64,000 bases of DNA from Magicicada septendecula (taxonomy: Eukaryota; Arthropoda; Insecta; Hemiptera; Cicadidae). Both the position numbers and the translations under genes were made by a program. How positions within the stretch are numbered: the stretch's first letter is position 1; the number at the start of each line of letters is the position of its first letter. Of the stretch, positions 21,467 through 34,990 are shown piece by piece. The notes under the pieces were generated by a model. That model did no database searches and was not told the DNA's origin. It saw nothing but the letters and a program-made list of their open reading frames with translations. The stretch is taken from contig CM068367.1 in assembly GCA_034769895.1 (NCBI GenBank), positions 109,972,654 to 110,036,653 of the forward strand. Reading direction: 5' to 3'.

Positions 21467-24400
21467 CAACCCCTCCTGTTATGTTAAGTCCAATTTCACA
21501 CTCGTAAATCTTTCTGTCGTTTTTTCTATATCCCATTTAGACAGGACAACACTTAACTGCCTTTTAACGCACAGCTGCACGGTTAATGAGTTCCCTCACC
21601 TCTGCTGTGGCTTTTCTCAGTATTTAACTAGTAACCCTCTCTCTGGCGTTTTTCTAAGGTCTCTGGCCAGAACAATTCCTTCATTGTCTCCTAGTGTCCA
21701 CCTGCTCAGCTGGTAAGTTTATTCACCTCTACTTGTGGCGTTCCTGGTATGTCGTAATTGTACTCCCGTCTGGTGATTTTTCTACGCCTTTCCACTAGAA
21801 CAACCCCTAGTCGCTAAGCCTCCAGCTGCCTTGTTAATTGGTTCACTCGCCTTCGTTGTATTCTTATGGGTATGTCCCATTCGTACTTATCTCTGGTGTT
21901 TTTCCATTCCTTTCAGCAAGAACACTTCCAGCTGCACCGTTGATTAGTTTATTCTACCCTGCATTGGCGTTCATGGTACTTCGTTCAGTCACCCTAACTG
22001 TATCTTTCTCAGTACTACAATCGTGACTCTTTCTCTGGTTTTTTCTATGCATTTAGCTAGAACAAGCCCGAACTTCTTTTAGCGACCAGCTGCTCTGTTG
22101 GATTTATGATAAGTCCATAAACATACCTGTCGACGCTGAAGGATTTCACACGCCTTTGTGCTAATTTCGTTTGGTAAAAGTCACTTTGTTTTCAAAATCT
22201 GACACCTGCTTCTTCTTTCTTTTATTTTTTCGCGTTCTTTTGCGTTATACCTGATATGTAAGGGACCGTAGAAAATGTTGTTTGTATGTTTTGTATTCTT
22301 AATTTCATGGAAATAAAACTGATGCTTCAATAAAATTATTTGTCCTTCTCCTATCTTCTTTCAAAACTACCAAATGCTGCGGATAAACCCTAATTATGAA
22401 TATCTAATTTTCCAGATTAATCTAAGTTCACAATAGGCCTATGCAGTCTAATAAAAAAAATTCGATACAGATAAATACATTTTAATAAATAAATGAGAAC
22501 CCACATTAGTTAAAATATTAAACTTTAATAGAAAATATTAAACTACAAACAAGGCCTACAAGAATATCTTAAGTAATTACTGTTGACCACGTAAACTACA
22601 GATTTGTGCGTGCCATTTTTTGTTCGCAATGAACCTGCCCGCAAGTGAAACAGGCGGAGTTACTATGAAGTGGACGATTCCATTGTAGTCAGATCATGGG
22701 GTTTTTCTGTGCAGACCTCCTGGGGGTCGCTACTAACCTAATCCAAATCGACAACTTATTCGTTTAATTAACGTGTAAGCGTTCCTAAATCGTGTCGTTC
22801 AGACTTATGGGCGCCATTTTGAGTGCGCCATGAACCTGTCCGCAAGAGAGAAAGACGGATCCACTGTAGAGTAGACTCGTCCATTGTTTTCAAAGTTGTC
22901 CATTTAAAAATACTGTATGCTTCTAAACTGTGTAATATTTTATTAATTAAAATTTAATACATATTTCCAGTTATGTTAGGGACTAAATAAAATTTTGTTT
23001 TTTTTATGTTTTGTTTTTATAATTTCATGTAAATAAAACCGTTGCTTCAATAAAACACTGTTCTTATTGAATTAGTTGTCCTTTTCATTTCTACTTTCAA
23101 AACCTGCAATTGCTGTGGTGGATAAACCATAATGAAGAATAATGCCCGTATGTAAATTTCTTGTTTAGACTAAGTTCACGATATGCAGTCAAATAAAAAA
23201 ATCACTACTGGTAAATATATTATAAGATTTAAATATGAACCAACATTAAATAAATTAATATAAAATATTAACCTATTGTACAAACAAGGCCTACAAGGAT
23301 ATCTGAAATAAGAAATGTGTAAGCGTTGCTAAAGCGTGAAGTACAGATATGCGGGCGCCATTTTCAGTGCGCCATGAACTGGTTGACGCAACCTGTCGAC
23401 GAGTGAGGTAGGCGGAGTTCCTGTAAAGCAGACGAGTCCATTAATACAGCTGGTGGGGTTTTTGTGTGAAGACCTCTTGCGGGTCGCTACTAACCTAATC
23501 CAAATCGATCACCTTTTCCTTAAATAAAGGTTTAACCTTTGATGAATCGTGCAGTACAGATTTGTGGGCGCCATTTTGAGTGCGCCATGAATCTGTCCGC
23601 AAGAGAGAAAGGCGGAGTCACTGTAGAGTTGACTAGTCCATTGTTTTCAAAGTTTTCCAATTAAAAATACTGTATGCTTCCAAACTGTGTAATATTTTAT
23701 TAATTATTTTATTAACTAAAATTCAATACGTATCTCCTGCGCAACTATTTTTTATTTGTTACAAAGATGTCTATTGATGTTAATTGTAATTGTATAAAAT
23801 TTACTTAGAAGTGATGAGTACAAATTATATATTCATGTTCATGAAAAACTAATTAAATAATATTGTTGTATCATCCCTCAGGTTGGTATTTAGATAATGA
23901 GACAAATACACATTTATCAGTCAAATTAAATGCATTTATTAAATTTACGTTAACTGTAATTAATATCCATTCTCTTTTTCCCTTAACACATTATGATCAT
24001 TGATTATATTTAAATATGATTTCTCTCAATAGATATTTATATACTAAGGTCTCTATACCTCAAGGTTCAATTAAATTTATATCCAAGCATGACTAATACT
24101 TATATCATATTACAACATATTCTATTTCCAAGTGGATTCATTTCTAAGATATGAATTTATTCTTAATTGAAGTGATGTAACCATACTACTTCAAGTTTTA
24201 ATGTTTACTACATGCGTAAGTTCTTTTAGTAGGACAGACAGGTGTTTTTGTAAAATAGTAATTAGTACACAAAAGTTACTGTTGGTACGATATTCCTGTC
24301 TACGGCGTGTGGACCTGCGGTGATCCCATCTCCAGCTCCTTATATCTGCGTCGTAATTGTAGATGCGCTTCCCACTCCTTTGCATGAATCCTCAACTTGC

Positions 24401-25092
24401 TAAATCTTATCGTGCTTTATTCTCGTAGTAATTGATTGCTTACACTTTTAGTCACTCCACTTTAACTAATAATATCCGGCACCTTCCTACATTACATTAA
24501 TATAAGTACCGTTCACTAGTTTATAGAATTTATTCTCGTTACGTGAGTTATAGTTCGCACAGGACTGAGTTCGAACAGATGATACGATCCTAATTGTTTT
24601 GACAAGTTATAAATTAATAAAACTCTAGTTCTTACTCTTTCAATATGAACTGTATTAGACACATTATTCGTTCATTTGATTTTATGAAAATATAGTATAA
24701 GTTTCTGAACCTTCACAACTATTTACACATGTTAATTCTACATAAGTCATAAGTTAACTCTCTGAACTTTCACCACCGATTACTTCCGAATTTAAATAAA
24801 GACTCTTAAATGTTTAAGTCAAGACTCCACGGAATTTATAACGGACTCCATCGATACGTTGCTACCGACTCTCCGAAAATTTATTAATAGACTCCTCGAT
24901 CGCGCTTTCGGCTTATTTTATATAGTCAATACACCGAATTCCCCACTAAGTCTCTTTTCCGTCACCCTGCTTTGGGCCATTGGTTCTTCTTCCCTTTTAT
25001 CTAAGAAAATTCCCTCCTGGAAACCGCCTACTTTGAAAGCTGATTTCTGATAGGACATCTTCATTCCCTACACTATTTCTTTTCTCCTAGTC
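21467..25092 (-). repeat. Satellite R unit 3, 3,626 bp
   Basis: It is the same length as units 1 and 2 with only a few substitutions, for example near 21871, 24407, 24550 and 24707. The 64-codon frame is at 24191-24385. Confidence 0.95.
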
Positions 25093-28000
25093 CAACTCCT
25101 TCTGTTACGTTAAGTCCAATTTCACTCTCGAAAATCTCTCTGACGTTTTTTCTATATCCCATTTAGACAGGACAACACTCAACTGCCTTTTAACGCAAAG
25201 CTGCACGGTTAATGAGTTTCCTCACCTCTGCTGTGGCTTTTCTCAGTATTTAACTAGTAACCCTCTCTCTGGCGTTTTTCTAAAGTCTCTGGCCAGAACA
25301 ATTCCTTCATTGTCTCCTAGTGTCCAGCTGCACAGCTGGTAAGTTTATTCACCTCTACTTGTGGCGTTCCTGGTATGTCGTAATTGTACTCCCTTCTAGT
25401 GTTTTTTCTACGCCTTTCCACTAGAACAATCCCTAGTCGCTAAGCCTCCAGCTGCCTTGTTAATTGGTTCACTCACCTTCGTTGTATTCTTATGGGTATG
25501 TTCCATTCATACTTATCTCTGGTGTTTTTTCCAATCCTTTCAGCAAGAACACTTCCAGCTGTAACGTATTGCCACGTTACAAATCCAGGGAACCCATCTT
25601 AAATGACACTTGCCAATTTCATGGGCTGCCTACGTTGTAACGAACTGTTATTAAACTCAAATTAATAGAACAAATTACATAAGATAATTATAAGGAAACA
25701 AGGGAAGGTATTTCACTGATTTATGCACTCATTTTCATGTGTTACAAGATGACTTCTCTTTATTAACAACTGATACTCAAAGATCCCATGACATCATTAA
25801 TTAGATTAAAATATTTAAATGCTTTTCATAAAAACTTAGGGATCAAACTGATTATGTATTCTTTTACCTCGGATCCGAGTTTACTTTAAGTATATTTATA
25901 GCAAAGACTTCTAAGTATTTTGAGTTCATCTAGACGCTTGCAAGACTTCTTTTACCATTTGAAGAAGTAAGTTTATTCACCTCTACTTGTGGCGTTCCTG
26001 GTATGTCCTAATTGTACTCCCTTCTAGTGTTTTTTCTACGCCTTTCCACTAGAACAATCCCTAGTCGCTAAGCCTCCAGCTGCGTTGTTAATTGGTTCAC
26101 TCACCTTCGTTGTATTCTTATGGGTATGACCCATTCATACTTATCTCTGGTGTTTTTCCCATTCCTTTCAACAAGAACACTTCCAGCTGCACCGTTGATT
26201 AGTGTATTCAACTCTGCATTGGCGTTCTTGGTACTTCGTTCAGTCACCCTAACTGTATCTTTCTCAGTATACAATCGTGACTCTTTCTCTGGCTTTTTTC
26301 TATGCATTTAGCTAGAACAAGCCCGAACTTCTTTTAGCGACCAGCTGCTCTGTTGGATTTATGATATGTCCATAAACATACCTGTCGTTGAAGGATTTCA
26401 CACGCCTTTGTGCTAATTTCCTTTGGTATAAGTCACTTTCTTTTCAAAATCTGACACCTGCTTCTTCTTTCTTTTACTTTTTTCGCGTTTTTTTTTGCGT
26501 TATACCTGATATGTAAGGGACCGTACAAAATGTTGTTTGTATGTTTTGTATTCTTAATTTCATGGAAATAAAACTGATGCTTTAATAAAGTTATTTGTCC
26601 TTCTCCTATCTTCTTTCAATGCTACCAAATGCTGCGGATAACCCCTAATGATGAATATCTAATTTTCGAGATTAATCTAAGTTCACAATAGGCTTATGAA
26701 GTCTAATAAAAAAAAAAATTCACTACAGATAAATACATTTTAGGAGATGAATTAGAACCCACATTAGTTAAAATATTAAACTTTAATAGAAAATATTAAA
26801 CTACAAACAAGGCCTACAAGAATATTTTAAGTAATTACTGTTGACAACGTAAACTACAGATTTGTGCGTGCCATTTTTTGTTCGCAATGAACCTGTCCGC
26901 AAGTGAGACAGGCAGAGTTACTGTGAAGTGGACGAGACCATTGTAGTCAGATCATGGGGTTTTTCTGTGCAGACCTCCTGGGGGTCGCTACTAACCTAAT
27001 CCAAATCGACCGCTTTTTCTTTAAATTAACGTGCAAGCGTTCCTAAATATTGCCGTACAGATTTGTGGGCGCCATTTTGAGTGCACCGTGAACCTGTCCG
27101 CAAGAGAGAAGGGCGGATCCACATTAGAGTAGACTAGTCCATTGTTTTCAAAGTTGTCGAATTAAAATTAATGTATGCTTCCAAACTGTGTAATATTTTA
27201 TTATTGCATGTTATTAATTAAAATTTAATACATATTTCCCGTTATGTAAGGGACTGAATAAAATTTTGATTTTATTGTGTTTTGTGTTTATAATGTCATG
27301 TAAATAAAACCGTTGCTTCCATAAAACACTGTTCTTATTGAATTAGTTGTCCTTTTCATGTCTACTTTCAAAACTAGCAATTGCTGTGGTGGATAAACCA
27401 TAATGAAGAATAATGCCCGTATGAAATTTTCTGGTTTAATCTAAGTTCACAATATGCAGTCAAATAAAAAAAATCACTACTGGTAAATATATTATTAGAT
27501 GTAAATATGAACCAACATTAAATAAATTAATATAAAATATTAACCTATTGTACAAACAAGGCCTACAAGGATATCTGAAGTAAGAAATGTGTAAGCGTTG
27601 CTAAAGCGTGCAGTACAGATATGCGGGCGCCATTTTCAGTGCGCCATGAACTGGTTGACGCAACCTGTCGACGAGTTGCTGTAAAGCAGACGAGTCCATT
27701 AATACAGCTTGTGGGGTTTTTGTGTGAAGACCTCTTGCGGGTCGCTACTAACCTAATCCAAATCGATCACCTTTTCCTTAAATAAAGGTTTAACCGTTGA
27801 TGAATCGTGCAGTACAGATTTGTGGGCGCCATTTTGAGTGCGCCATGAACCTGTCCGCAAGAGAGAAAGGCGGAGTCACTGTACAGTCGACTAGTCCATT
27901 GATTTCAAAGTTGACCAATTAAAAATACTGTATGCTTTCAAACTGTGTAATATTTAATTAATTACAATTTAATACATATCTCCAGATATGTAATGGACCA

Positions 28001-29701
28001 AAGAAATGTTGTTAGTAAGTTTTTTATTTTTAATTTCATGGAAATTAAACTGATGCTTCAATAAAATTATTTGTCCTTTTCCTATCTTCTTTCAAAACTA
28101 CAAAATGCTGCGTATAAACCCTAATGAAGAATATCTAATTTTCTCATTAATCTAAGTTCACAAAATGCAGTCTAATAAAAAACATTCCCTAAGATAAATA
28201 CATTTTAGGAAATAAATGAGAACCCACATTATTTAAAATATTAAACTACAAAGAAGGTCTACAAGAATATCTTAAGTAATTACTGTTGACCACGTAAACT
28301 ACAGATTTGTGCGTGCCATTTATTGTTCGCAATGAACCTGTCCGCAAGTGAGACAGGCGGAGTTACTGTGAAGTGTACGAGTCCATTGTAGTCAGATCAT
28401 GGGGGTTTTCTGTGCATACCTCCTGGAGGTCCCTACTATTCATGTTCATGAAAAACTAATTAAACAATATTGTTGTATCATCCCTCAGGTTGGTACTTAG
28501 ATAATGAGACATATACACATTTATCAGTAAAATTTAATGCATTTATTAAATTTACGTTAACTGTCATTAATATCCATTCTCTTTTACCCTTAACACATTA
28601 TGATCATTGATTATATTAAAATATGATTTCTCTCAATAGACATTTATATACTAAGGTCTCTATACCTCAAGGTTCAATTAAATTTATATCCAAGCATGGC
28701 TAATAATTATATCATATTACAGCATATTCTATTTCCAAATGGATTCATTTCTAAGATATGAATTTATTCTTAATTGAAGTGATGTAATCATACTACTTCA
28801 AGTTTTAATGTTTACTACATGCGTAAGTTCTTTTAGTAGGACAGACAGGTGTTTTTTTAAAATAGCAATTAGTACACAAAAGTTACAGTTGGTACGATAT
28901 TCCTGTCTACGGCGTGTGGACCTGCGGTGATCCCATCTCCAGCTCCTTATATCTGCGTCGTAAGTGTAGATGCGCTCCCCACTCCTTTGCATGAAACCTC
29001 AACTAGCTAAATCATATCGTGGTTTATTCTCTTAGTAATTGATTGCTTACACAATTTTTGTCACACCACTGTAACTAATAATATCCGGCACCTTCCGACA
29101 TTACATTAGTATAAGTACCGTTTACTAGTTTATAGAATTTATTCTCGTTACGTGGGTTATAGTTCGCACATGACTGAATTCGAACAGATGATACGATCCT
29201 AATTTTTTTGACAAGTTATAAATTAATAAAACTCTAGTTCTTACTCTTTCAATATGATCTATATGTCACACATTATTCGTTCATTTGATTTTATGAAAAT
29301 ATAGTATAAGTTTCTTAACGTTCACTACTATTTACACATGTTAATTCTACATAAGTCATAAGTTAACTCTCTGAACTTTCACCACCGATTACTTCCGAAT
29401 TTAAATAAAGACTCTTAAATGTTTAAGTCAAGACTCGACGGAATTTATAACGGACTCCATCGATACGTTACTACCGACTCTCCAAAAATTTACTAATAGA
29501 CTCCCCGATCGCGCTTTCGGCTTATTTTATATAGTCAATACACCGAATTCCCCACTAAGTCTCTTTTCCGTCACCCTGCTTTGGGCCATTGATTCTTCAT
29601 CCCTTTTATCTAAGCAAATTCCCTCCTGGAAACCGCCTACGTTGAAAGCTGATTTCTGATAGGACATCTTCATTCCCTACACTATTTCTTTTCTCCTAGT
29701 C
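25093..29701 (-). repeat. Satellite R unit 4, irregular, 4,609 bp
   Basis: It is 983 bp longer than its neighbours. A 223 bp piece is present twice (25339-25561 and 25967-26189) around a 405 bp unrelated segment. An extra motif block is present at about 27960-28437, and the sequence around the retrotransposon site is missing, with a join near 28438. The unit is also more diverged from units 1-3 than they are from one another. The 64-codon frame is at 28798-28992. Confidence 0.9.
25562..25966. other. 405 bp non-satellite segment between 223 bp direct repeats
   Basis: It does not match any other part of the unit and occurs once in the window. Just inside its left border is a perfect hairpin GTAACGT-ATTGCC-ACGTTAC. 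It has no open frame of note and no terminal inverted repeats. The flanking 223 bp copies have exactly equal length. Confidence 0.75.
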
Positions 29702-31190
29702 CAACCACTCCTGTTACGTTAAGTCCAATTTCACACTCGTAAATCTTTCTGTCGTTTTTTCTATATCCCATTTAGACAGGACAACACTTAACTGCCTTTT
29801 AACGCACAGCTGCACGGTTAATGAGTTCCCTTACCTCTGCTGTTGCTTTTCTCAGTATTTAACTAGTAACCCTCTCTCTGGCGTTTTTCTAAAGTCTCTG
29901 GCCAGAACAATTCCTTCATTGTCTCCTAGTGTACAGCTGCGCAGCTAGTAAGTTTATTCACCTCTACTTGTGGCGTTCCTGGTATGTCGTAATTGTACTC
30001 CCTTCTAGTGTTTTTTCTACGCCTTTCCACTAGAACAACCCCTAGTCGCTAAGCCTCCAGCTGCCTTGTTAATTGGTTCACTCGCCTTCGTTGTATTCTT
30101 ATGGGTATGACCCATTCATACTTATCTCTGGTGTTTTTCCCATTCCTTTCAGCAAGAACACTTCCAGCTGCACCGTTGATTAGTTTATTCAACTCTGCAT
30201 TGGCGTTCTTGGTACTTCGTTCAGTCACCCTAACTGTATCTTTCTCAGTACTACAATCGTGACTGTTTCTCTGGCTTTTTTATATGCATTTAGCTAGAAC
30301 AAGCCCGAATTTCTTTAGGCGACCAGCTGCTCTGTTGGATTTATGATATGTCCATAAACATACCTGTCGTTGAAGGATTTCACACGCCTTTGTGCTAATT
30401 TCCTTTGGTATAAGTCACTTTCTTTTCAAAATCTGACACCTGCTTCTTCTTTCTTTCACTTTTTTCGGGTTTTTTTGCGTTATACCTGATATGTAAGGGA
30501 CCGTACAAAATGTTGTTTGTATGTTTTGTATTCCTAATTTCATGGAAATAAAACTGATGCTTCAATAAAATTATTTGTCCTTTCCCTATCTTCTTTGAAT
30601 GCTACCAAATGCTGCGGATAACCCCTAATGATGAATATCTAATTTTCGAGATTAATCTAAGTTCACAATAGGCTTATGCAGTCTAATAAAAAAAAAATTC
30701 ACTACAGATAAATACATTTTAGGAGATGAATGAGAACCCACATTAGTTAAAATATTAAACTTTAATAGAAAATATTAAACTACAAACAAGGCCTACAAGA
30801 ATATTTTAAGTAATTACTGTTGACCACGTAAACTACAGATTTGTGCGTGCCATTTTTTGTTCGCAATGAACCTGTCCGCAAGTGAGACAGGCGGAGTTAC
30901 TGTGAAGTGGACGAGTCCATTGTAGTCAGATCATGGGGTTTTTCTGTGCAGACCTCCTGGGGGTCGCTACTAACCTAATCCAAATCGACCACTTTTCCTT
31001 TAAATTAACGTGCAAGCGTTTCTAAATATTGCCGTACAGATTTGTGGGCGCCATTTTGAGTGCACCATGAACCTGTCCGCAAAGAGAAAGGCGGATCCAC
31101 TGTAGAGTAGACTAGTCCATTGTTTTCAAAGTTGTCCAATTAAAAATACTGTATGCTTCCAAACTGTGTAATATGTTATTATTTCATGTC
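29702..31190 (-). repeat. Satellite R unit 5, partial
   Basis: The unit runs through the CAGCTG subrepeats and the first GCCATTTT-type motif block, then stops near 31190, where the sequence switches to F polarity. It resembles unit 4 more than units 1-3, for example GGGTATGACCCATTC. Confidence 0.9.
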
Positions 31191-31215
31191 TATTGTTAAT
31201 ATATAAAAGTTTATT
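31185..31215. other. R-to-F polarity junction
   Basis: R-type sequence ends in ATTATTTCATG. F-type sequence is clear from TTTATTGAGAGAAATC onward. About 20-30 bp between are ambiguous, resembling both sides loosely. Confidence 0.7.
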
Positions 31216-31491
31216 GAGAGAAATCATGTTTTAAAATAATCAATGATCATAATATGTTAAGGGTCAAAGAAAATGGATATTAATGACAGTTAACGTAAAT
31301 TTAATAAATGCATTAAATTTGACTGACAAATGTGTATATGTCTCATTATCTAAATACCAACCTTAGGGTGATACAACAATATTACATAATTATTTTTTCT
31401 TTAACACGAATATATAATTTGTACTAATCACTTCTAAGTAAATTTTATACAATTACAATTAACATCAATAGACATCTTTGTAACAAATATA
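31191..31491 (+). repeat. Satellite unit, F polarity, short segment left of copy C
   Basis: It matches 1071-1342 and the F units just before the empty insertion site. It ends in ATATA (31487-31491), the target duplication of copy C. Confidence 0.9.
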
Positions 31492-31756
31492 TGTTAAGGA
31501 TATAAGCGGTGGACAATTAACTGAGCGATAGATCAAATATAAAAGGGATTTATTAGAAATTACCAACGCATCAGCTGTGCTCACACAATACACACGCACT
31601 AACTACTACAAAAGCAAAGTTACATCGTATCTTCTTTTAAGTTGGCACTAGTGAACATATAACTTCATTTAGATAAAGACAACGTACATAAAATATAAAA
31701 TCATAATTTATGTTTCATAAACATCCCTTTAAATGATACTCAATGTTTATTTAACA
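31492..31756 (-). repeat. 3' LTR of copy C
   Basis: It is 265 bp with TG...CA ends on the element strand. It carries the 3'-type variants shared with the 3' LTR of copy B. The polypurine tract abuts it at 31757-31768. Confidence 0.95.
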
Positions 31757-31801
31757 CTTCCCTTGTTTATGTAATATATATAAAAAGTCTCCGCATAAAA
31801 A

Positions 31802-34006
31802 TTATTTAAAACTTTTACAAATGATTGACCGATGTAACTCAAAAACTGGACGTGGAAGTGGCTTGGTGAAGATATCTGCTGTCTGATTCTTGGTGTTGAC
31901 ATACTCTAGATTGAAGACCTTCTCTTCAAACTTTTCTCTTATATAGTGGTATTGGACGTCAATGTGCTTAGTCCTCTTGTGAAAGACTGGATTCTTGATC
32001 AGTTGAATTACACTTTTATTGTCCATGTACAGAGTTGTTTTTGTGCTTTTCAAGATGCATAAGTCGTTCATAAGTTTCCTTAGCCACATTATGTCTTTAA
32101 CAGCTTGGCACGCTGCCATATATTCAGCATCGGTTGTAGACAATGCTGTTGTGGCTTGTCGTTGAGAACTCCAGGTAAGTACACTCGATCCTAGTTTGAT
32201 TAAATATCCAGAAGTAGACTTGCGAGTTTCAATTTCTCTAGCAAAGTCTGCATCACTATAGACTTGCAAATGAGTATTAATATCTGCTTCGAACTTTAGA
32301 CCGTAGTCCAGAGTTCCCTTTAGGTATTTGAGGATTCGTTTCACAGCATTCCAATGAAGCTTGGTAGGTTTTTGAAGATAGCGACCTGCCTTATTAACAG
32401 CAAAAGACAAATCTGGCCTGGTACCATTTGATAGGTAAAGCAAGCTTCCAACAGCTTCTGCATAAGGTGCATTGACTATTCCAGTGTTCAGATTTTTATG
32501 AGCATCAGTGCATGTCTCTTCATGAGGATCTGCAGGGACTGTCACTGGATTTGCATTCTGCATTCTAAACCTTTTGATTACCTTTTCTGCATACGCAGTT
32601 TGATGGAGGAATATTGATCCATCCTGGTGTCTTTCAATTTGCAACCCAAGGAATATATTTGCCTGGTCATCAGTAACCTCAAATTCCTTTTTTAGTCCAT
32701 GGATTAGATTGTTGATATCATCTTGGTTTTTAGCCGCAATTAGTCCAGCATCTATATAGACGGCCAAAATCAGCATTCGATCTTTATTCGTGCTAGTGAA
32801 GATACATGGATCTGCCTTGGTAGATTCAAGTCCGTACTTCTTTAGAAATTTGGTAAACCTCTGGTTCCAGCATCTGGAGGATTTTTTGAGTCCGTATATG
32901 CTCCGAAGCAGCTTGCAGACTTGATTTGTTCCATTTGAAAACCCTTCTGGTTGCTTCATATATACATTCTCTTCAATCTCACCATTTAGAAAAGCAGTTT
33001 TGATATCAAACTGCTTCAGTTTGAGTTTTTCTTTTGCTGCAATAGATAAAATCATTCGAATTGAATCAAATCTTACTACGGGACTGAAAGTTTCCTTGAA
33101 ATCAATTCCAGCCTTTTGATCAAAGCCTTTGGCAACTAGTCTTGCATTGTACTTTTGAATATTTCCATTTGGATTCTTTTTAAACTTGAAGACCCAGCGA
33201 TTTCCCATGACATTGGCCCCAGGTGGTGGTTCAACTAGATCCCATACGTGATTTTTAAAAAGAGATTCGATTTCTTCATTCATAGCAATACTCCAGTTTT
33301 CAGCGTCATCACTGTTTACAGCTTCTTGGTAATTGAGAGGTTCAGTACCTTCTGCAATAAAACAGTCATCAATGTTAACATAATCAGCATATCTCGCTGG
33401 AGGTTTGATTGTGGATGCAGTACCAGCTATTTCAGATTCTTCAGATTGCACTTGATCCTCAGAAGTTATATCATTTTGAACGATATCATGATCTTCAACA
33501 AAAAAGTTGTTTTGAACAACTTCAGGAACTTTATCTTTCTTTTCATCGGGTAAGAATAATGATGTGTATTCTTCCCTGTTTTCATCATTTTCTTCTTCAC
33601 TTTCAAATGTATTCGTGAAAATGACGTCACGTACTACATTTACTTGTTTTTTGTGAGGAAACCAAACTCGAAATCCTTTAATGTGCTCTTCATATCCAAT
33701 AAAATATCCCTTTTCAGGTTTAGCGTCCCACTTCTTCCTATTGATCTTGGGAATGTGTGAGTACACTATTTCTCCAAATATATGTAGATCTTTTAAATTT
33801 GGTTTACGACCATGCCAAAGTTCATAAGGAGTGAAATCCTTTACTGAACTTGTACTTGTGCGATTTAATACATACACCACTGTATTGACTGCTTCAGCCG
33901 AAAAAGTCTGTTTGAACTTTCTTGCGTGCAGAATAGTACGTGCTGGTTCAACTACTGTTCTGTTCTCCCTCTCGGCTGATCCATTTTGTTCTGGTGTATA
34001 TGCCAC
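31802..34006 (-). pseudogene. pol: Copy C integrase end, RT and RNase H
   Basis: A 734-residue frame beginning just after the integrase frameshift, with the apparent start simply the first codon after it. It includes the integrase glutamate (residue 12), the RT with intact motif A FDIKTAFLNG (D334), and a changed catalytic box YIDAGL at 417-420 where A and B have YIDD. RNase H keeps D585, E628 and D662. Loss of one of the two central RT aspartates predicts an inactive enzyme. Confidence 0.92.
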
Positions 34007-34884
34007 TGAACGCTGGTGCGTGATCCATGGTTACTGAGCAACTTGGAAACATTTTCACAGTCAAATTCCAATCCGTTGTCATTTCTCATGATTTTTATCC
34101 CATTAGAACAGTGTTTTTCTGTTTTTTTAACAAAGTCAGTCATGCAAGCAAGAGCTTCAGACTTTGCATTAATAAAATACACATGTCTATAATGAGAAAA
34201 ATCATCTTTTAGGAGGAGAAAGTATCTTGATCCACCTAAAGAATTTTGTGACATTGGACCACACAAATCTGCATGAATAATCTCACCAATAGCACTGGTT
34301 TCGGAAGTACTCATTGGAAAGGGTAGGCGATAAGCTTTTCCAATTGCACATGCATTACAAAAACATATGTCGTTGTTTTTAACTTTAACACCAAAATGTT
34401 CAAGTACCTTTTTAACTGTAGGATAGTTTTGATGCACTAGTTTTTGATGCCATGTTTCCAAAGTATCTGCAATATTAGCACAGTTAGTGTTCAATTCTTC
34501 ATGTTTTTTGCTCGGAGGCTCAATTTCAAATTGCATCTCGAATAAACTATGTCTTTTGCGTAACCCCATAGCTATGACTTGACCATTTTTCAAAAATTTG
34601 CACACTTTATTACCTGCAATTTGTTTTAGACCTTTGTCTAAAGCAACACAGCTCGAGAAAAGATTGTAACTAAGATCTGGAATGTATAATACATCTGCTA
34701 AATGATTTTTATTCGATTTTTCGCCATCAAATGTATTCACGTTTATATTGCTTTTTCCACAGGCTTTTAGAAAATCACCATTTCCAATACGCACCAAGAT
34801 TTCTTGATTTAATGGTTTATAATCTACAAACCAATCTCGATGATGTGTCATGTGGTCAGTTGCACCTGAATCTTTATACCACAT
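33952..34884 (-). pseudogene. pol: Copy C protease, pre-integrase finger, integrase N-part
   Basis: The frame joins the protease (DSGAT, residues 5-9) directly to the GAG-pre-integrase HHCC finger and the first two integrase aspartates. The 20 bp missing in A and B are present, reading KFLKNGQVIAMGLRK. This shows the ancestral arrangement was one continuous frame here. A single-base deletion at about 34024 (TGATCC against TGATTCC in A) shifts the frame before the integrase glutamate. The last 24 or so residues are out of frame. Confidence 0.9.
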
Positions 34885-34990
34885 CTCAACCTTTTTAGAG
34901 CCTTGTAAAATAGATGCTAAGGCCTCACTTATAAGTGCAGTTCCCTGTGTTGTATCACGTTTTTTGCTTGTGTCATTTTTATCACTTTTA

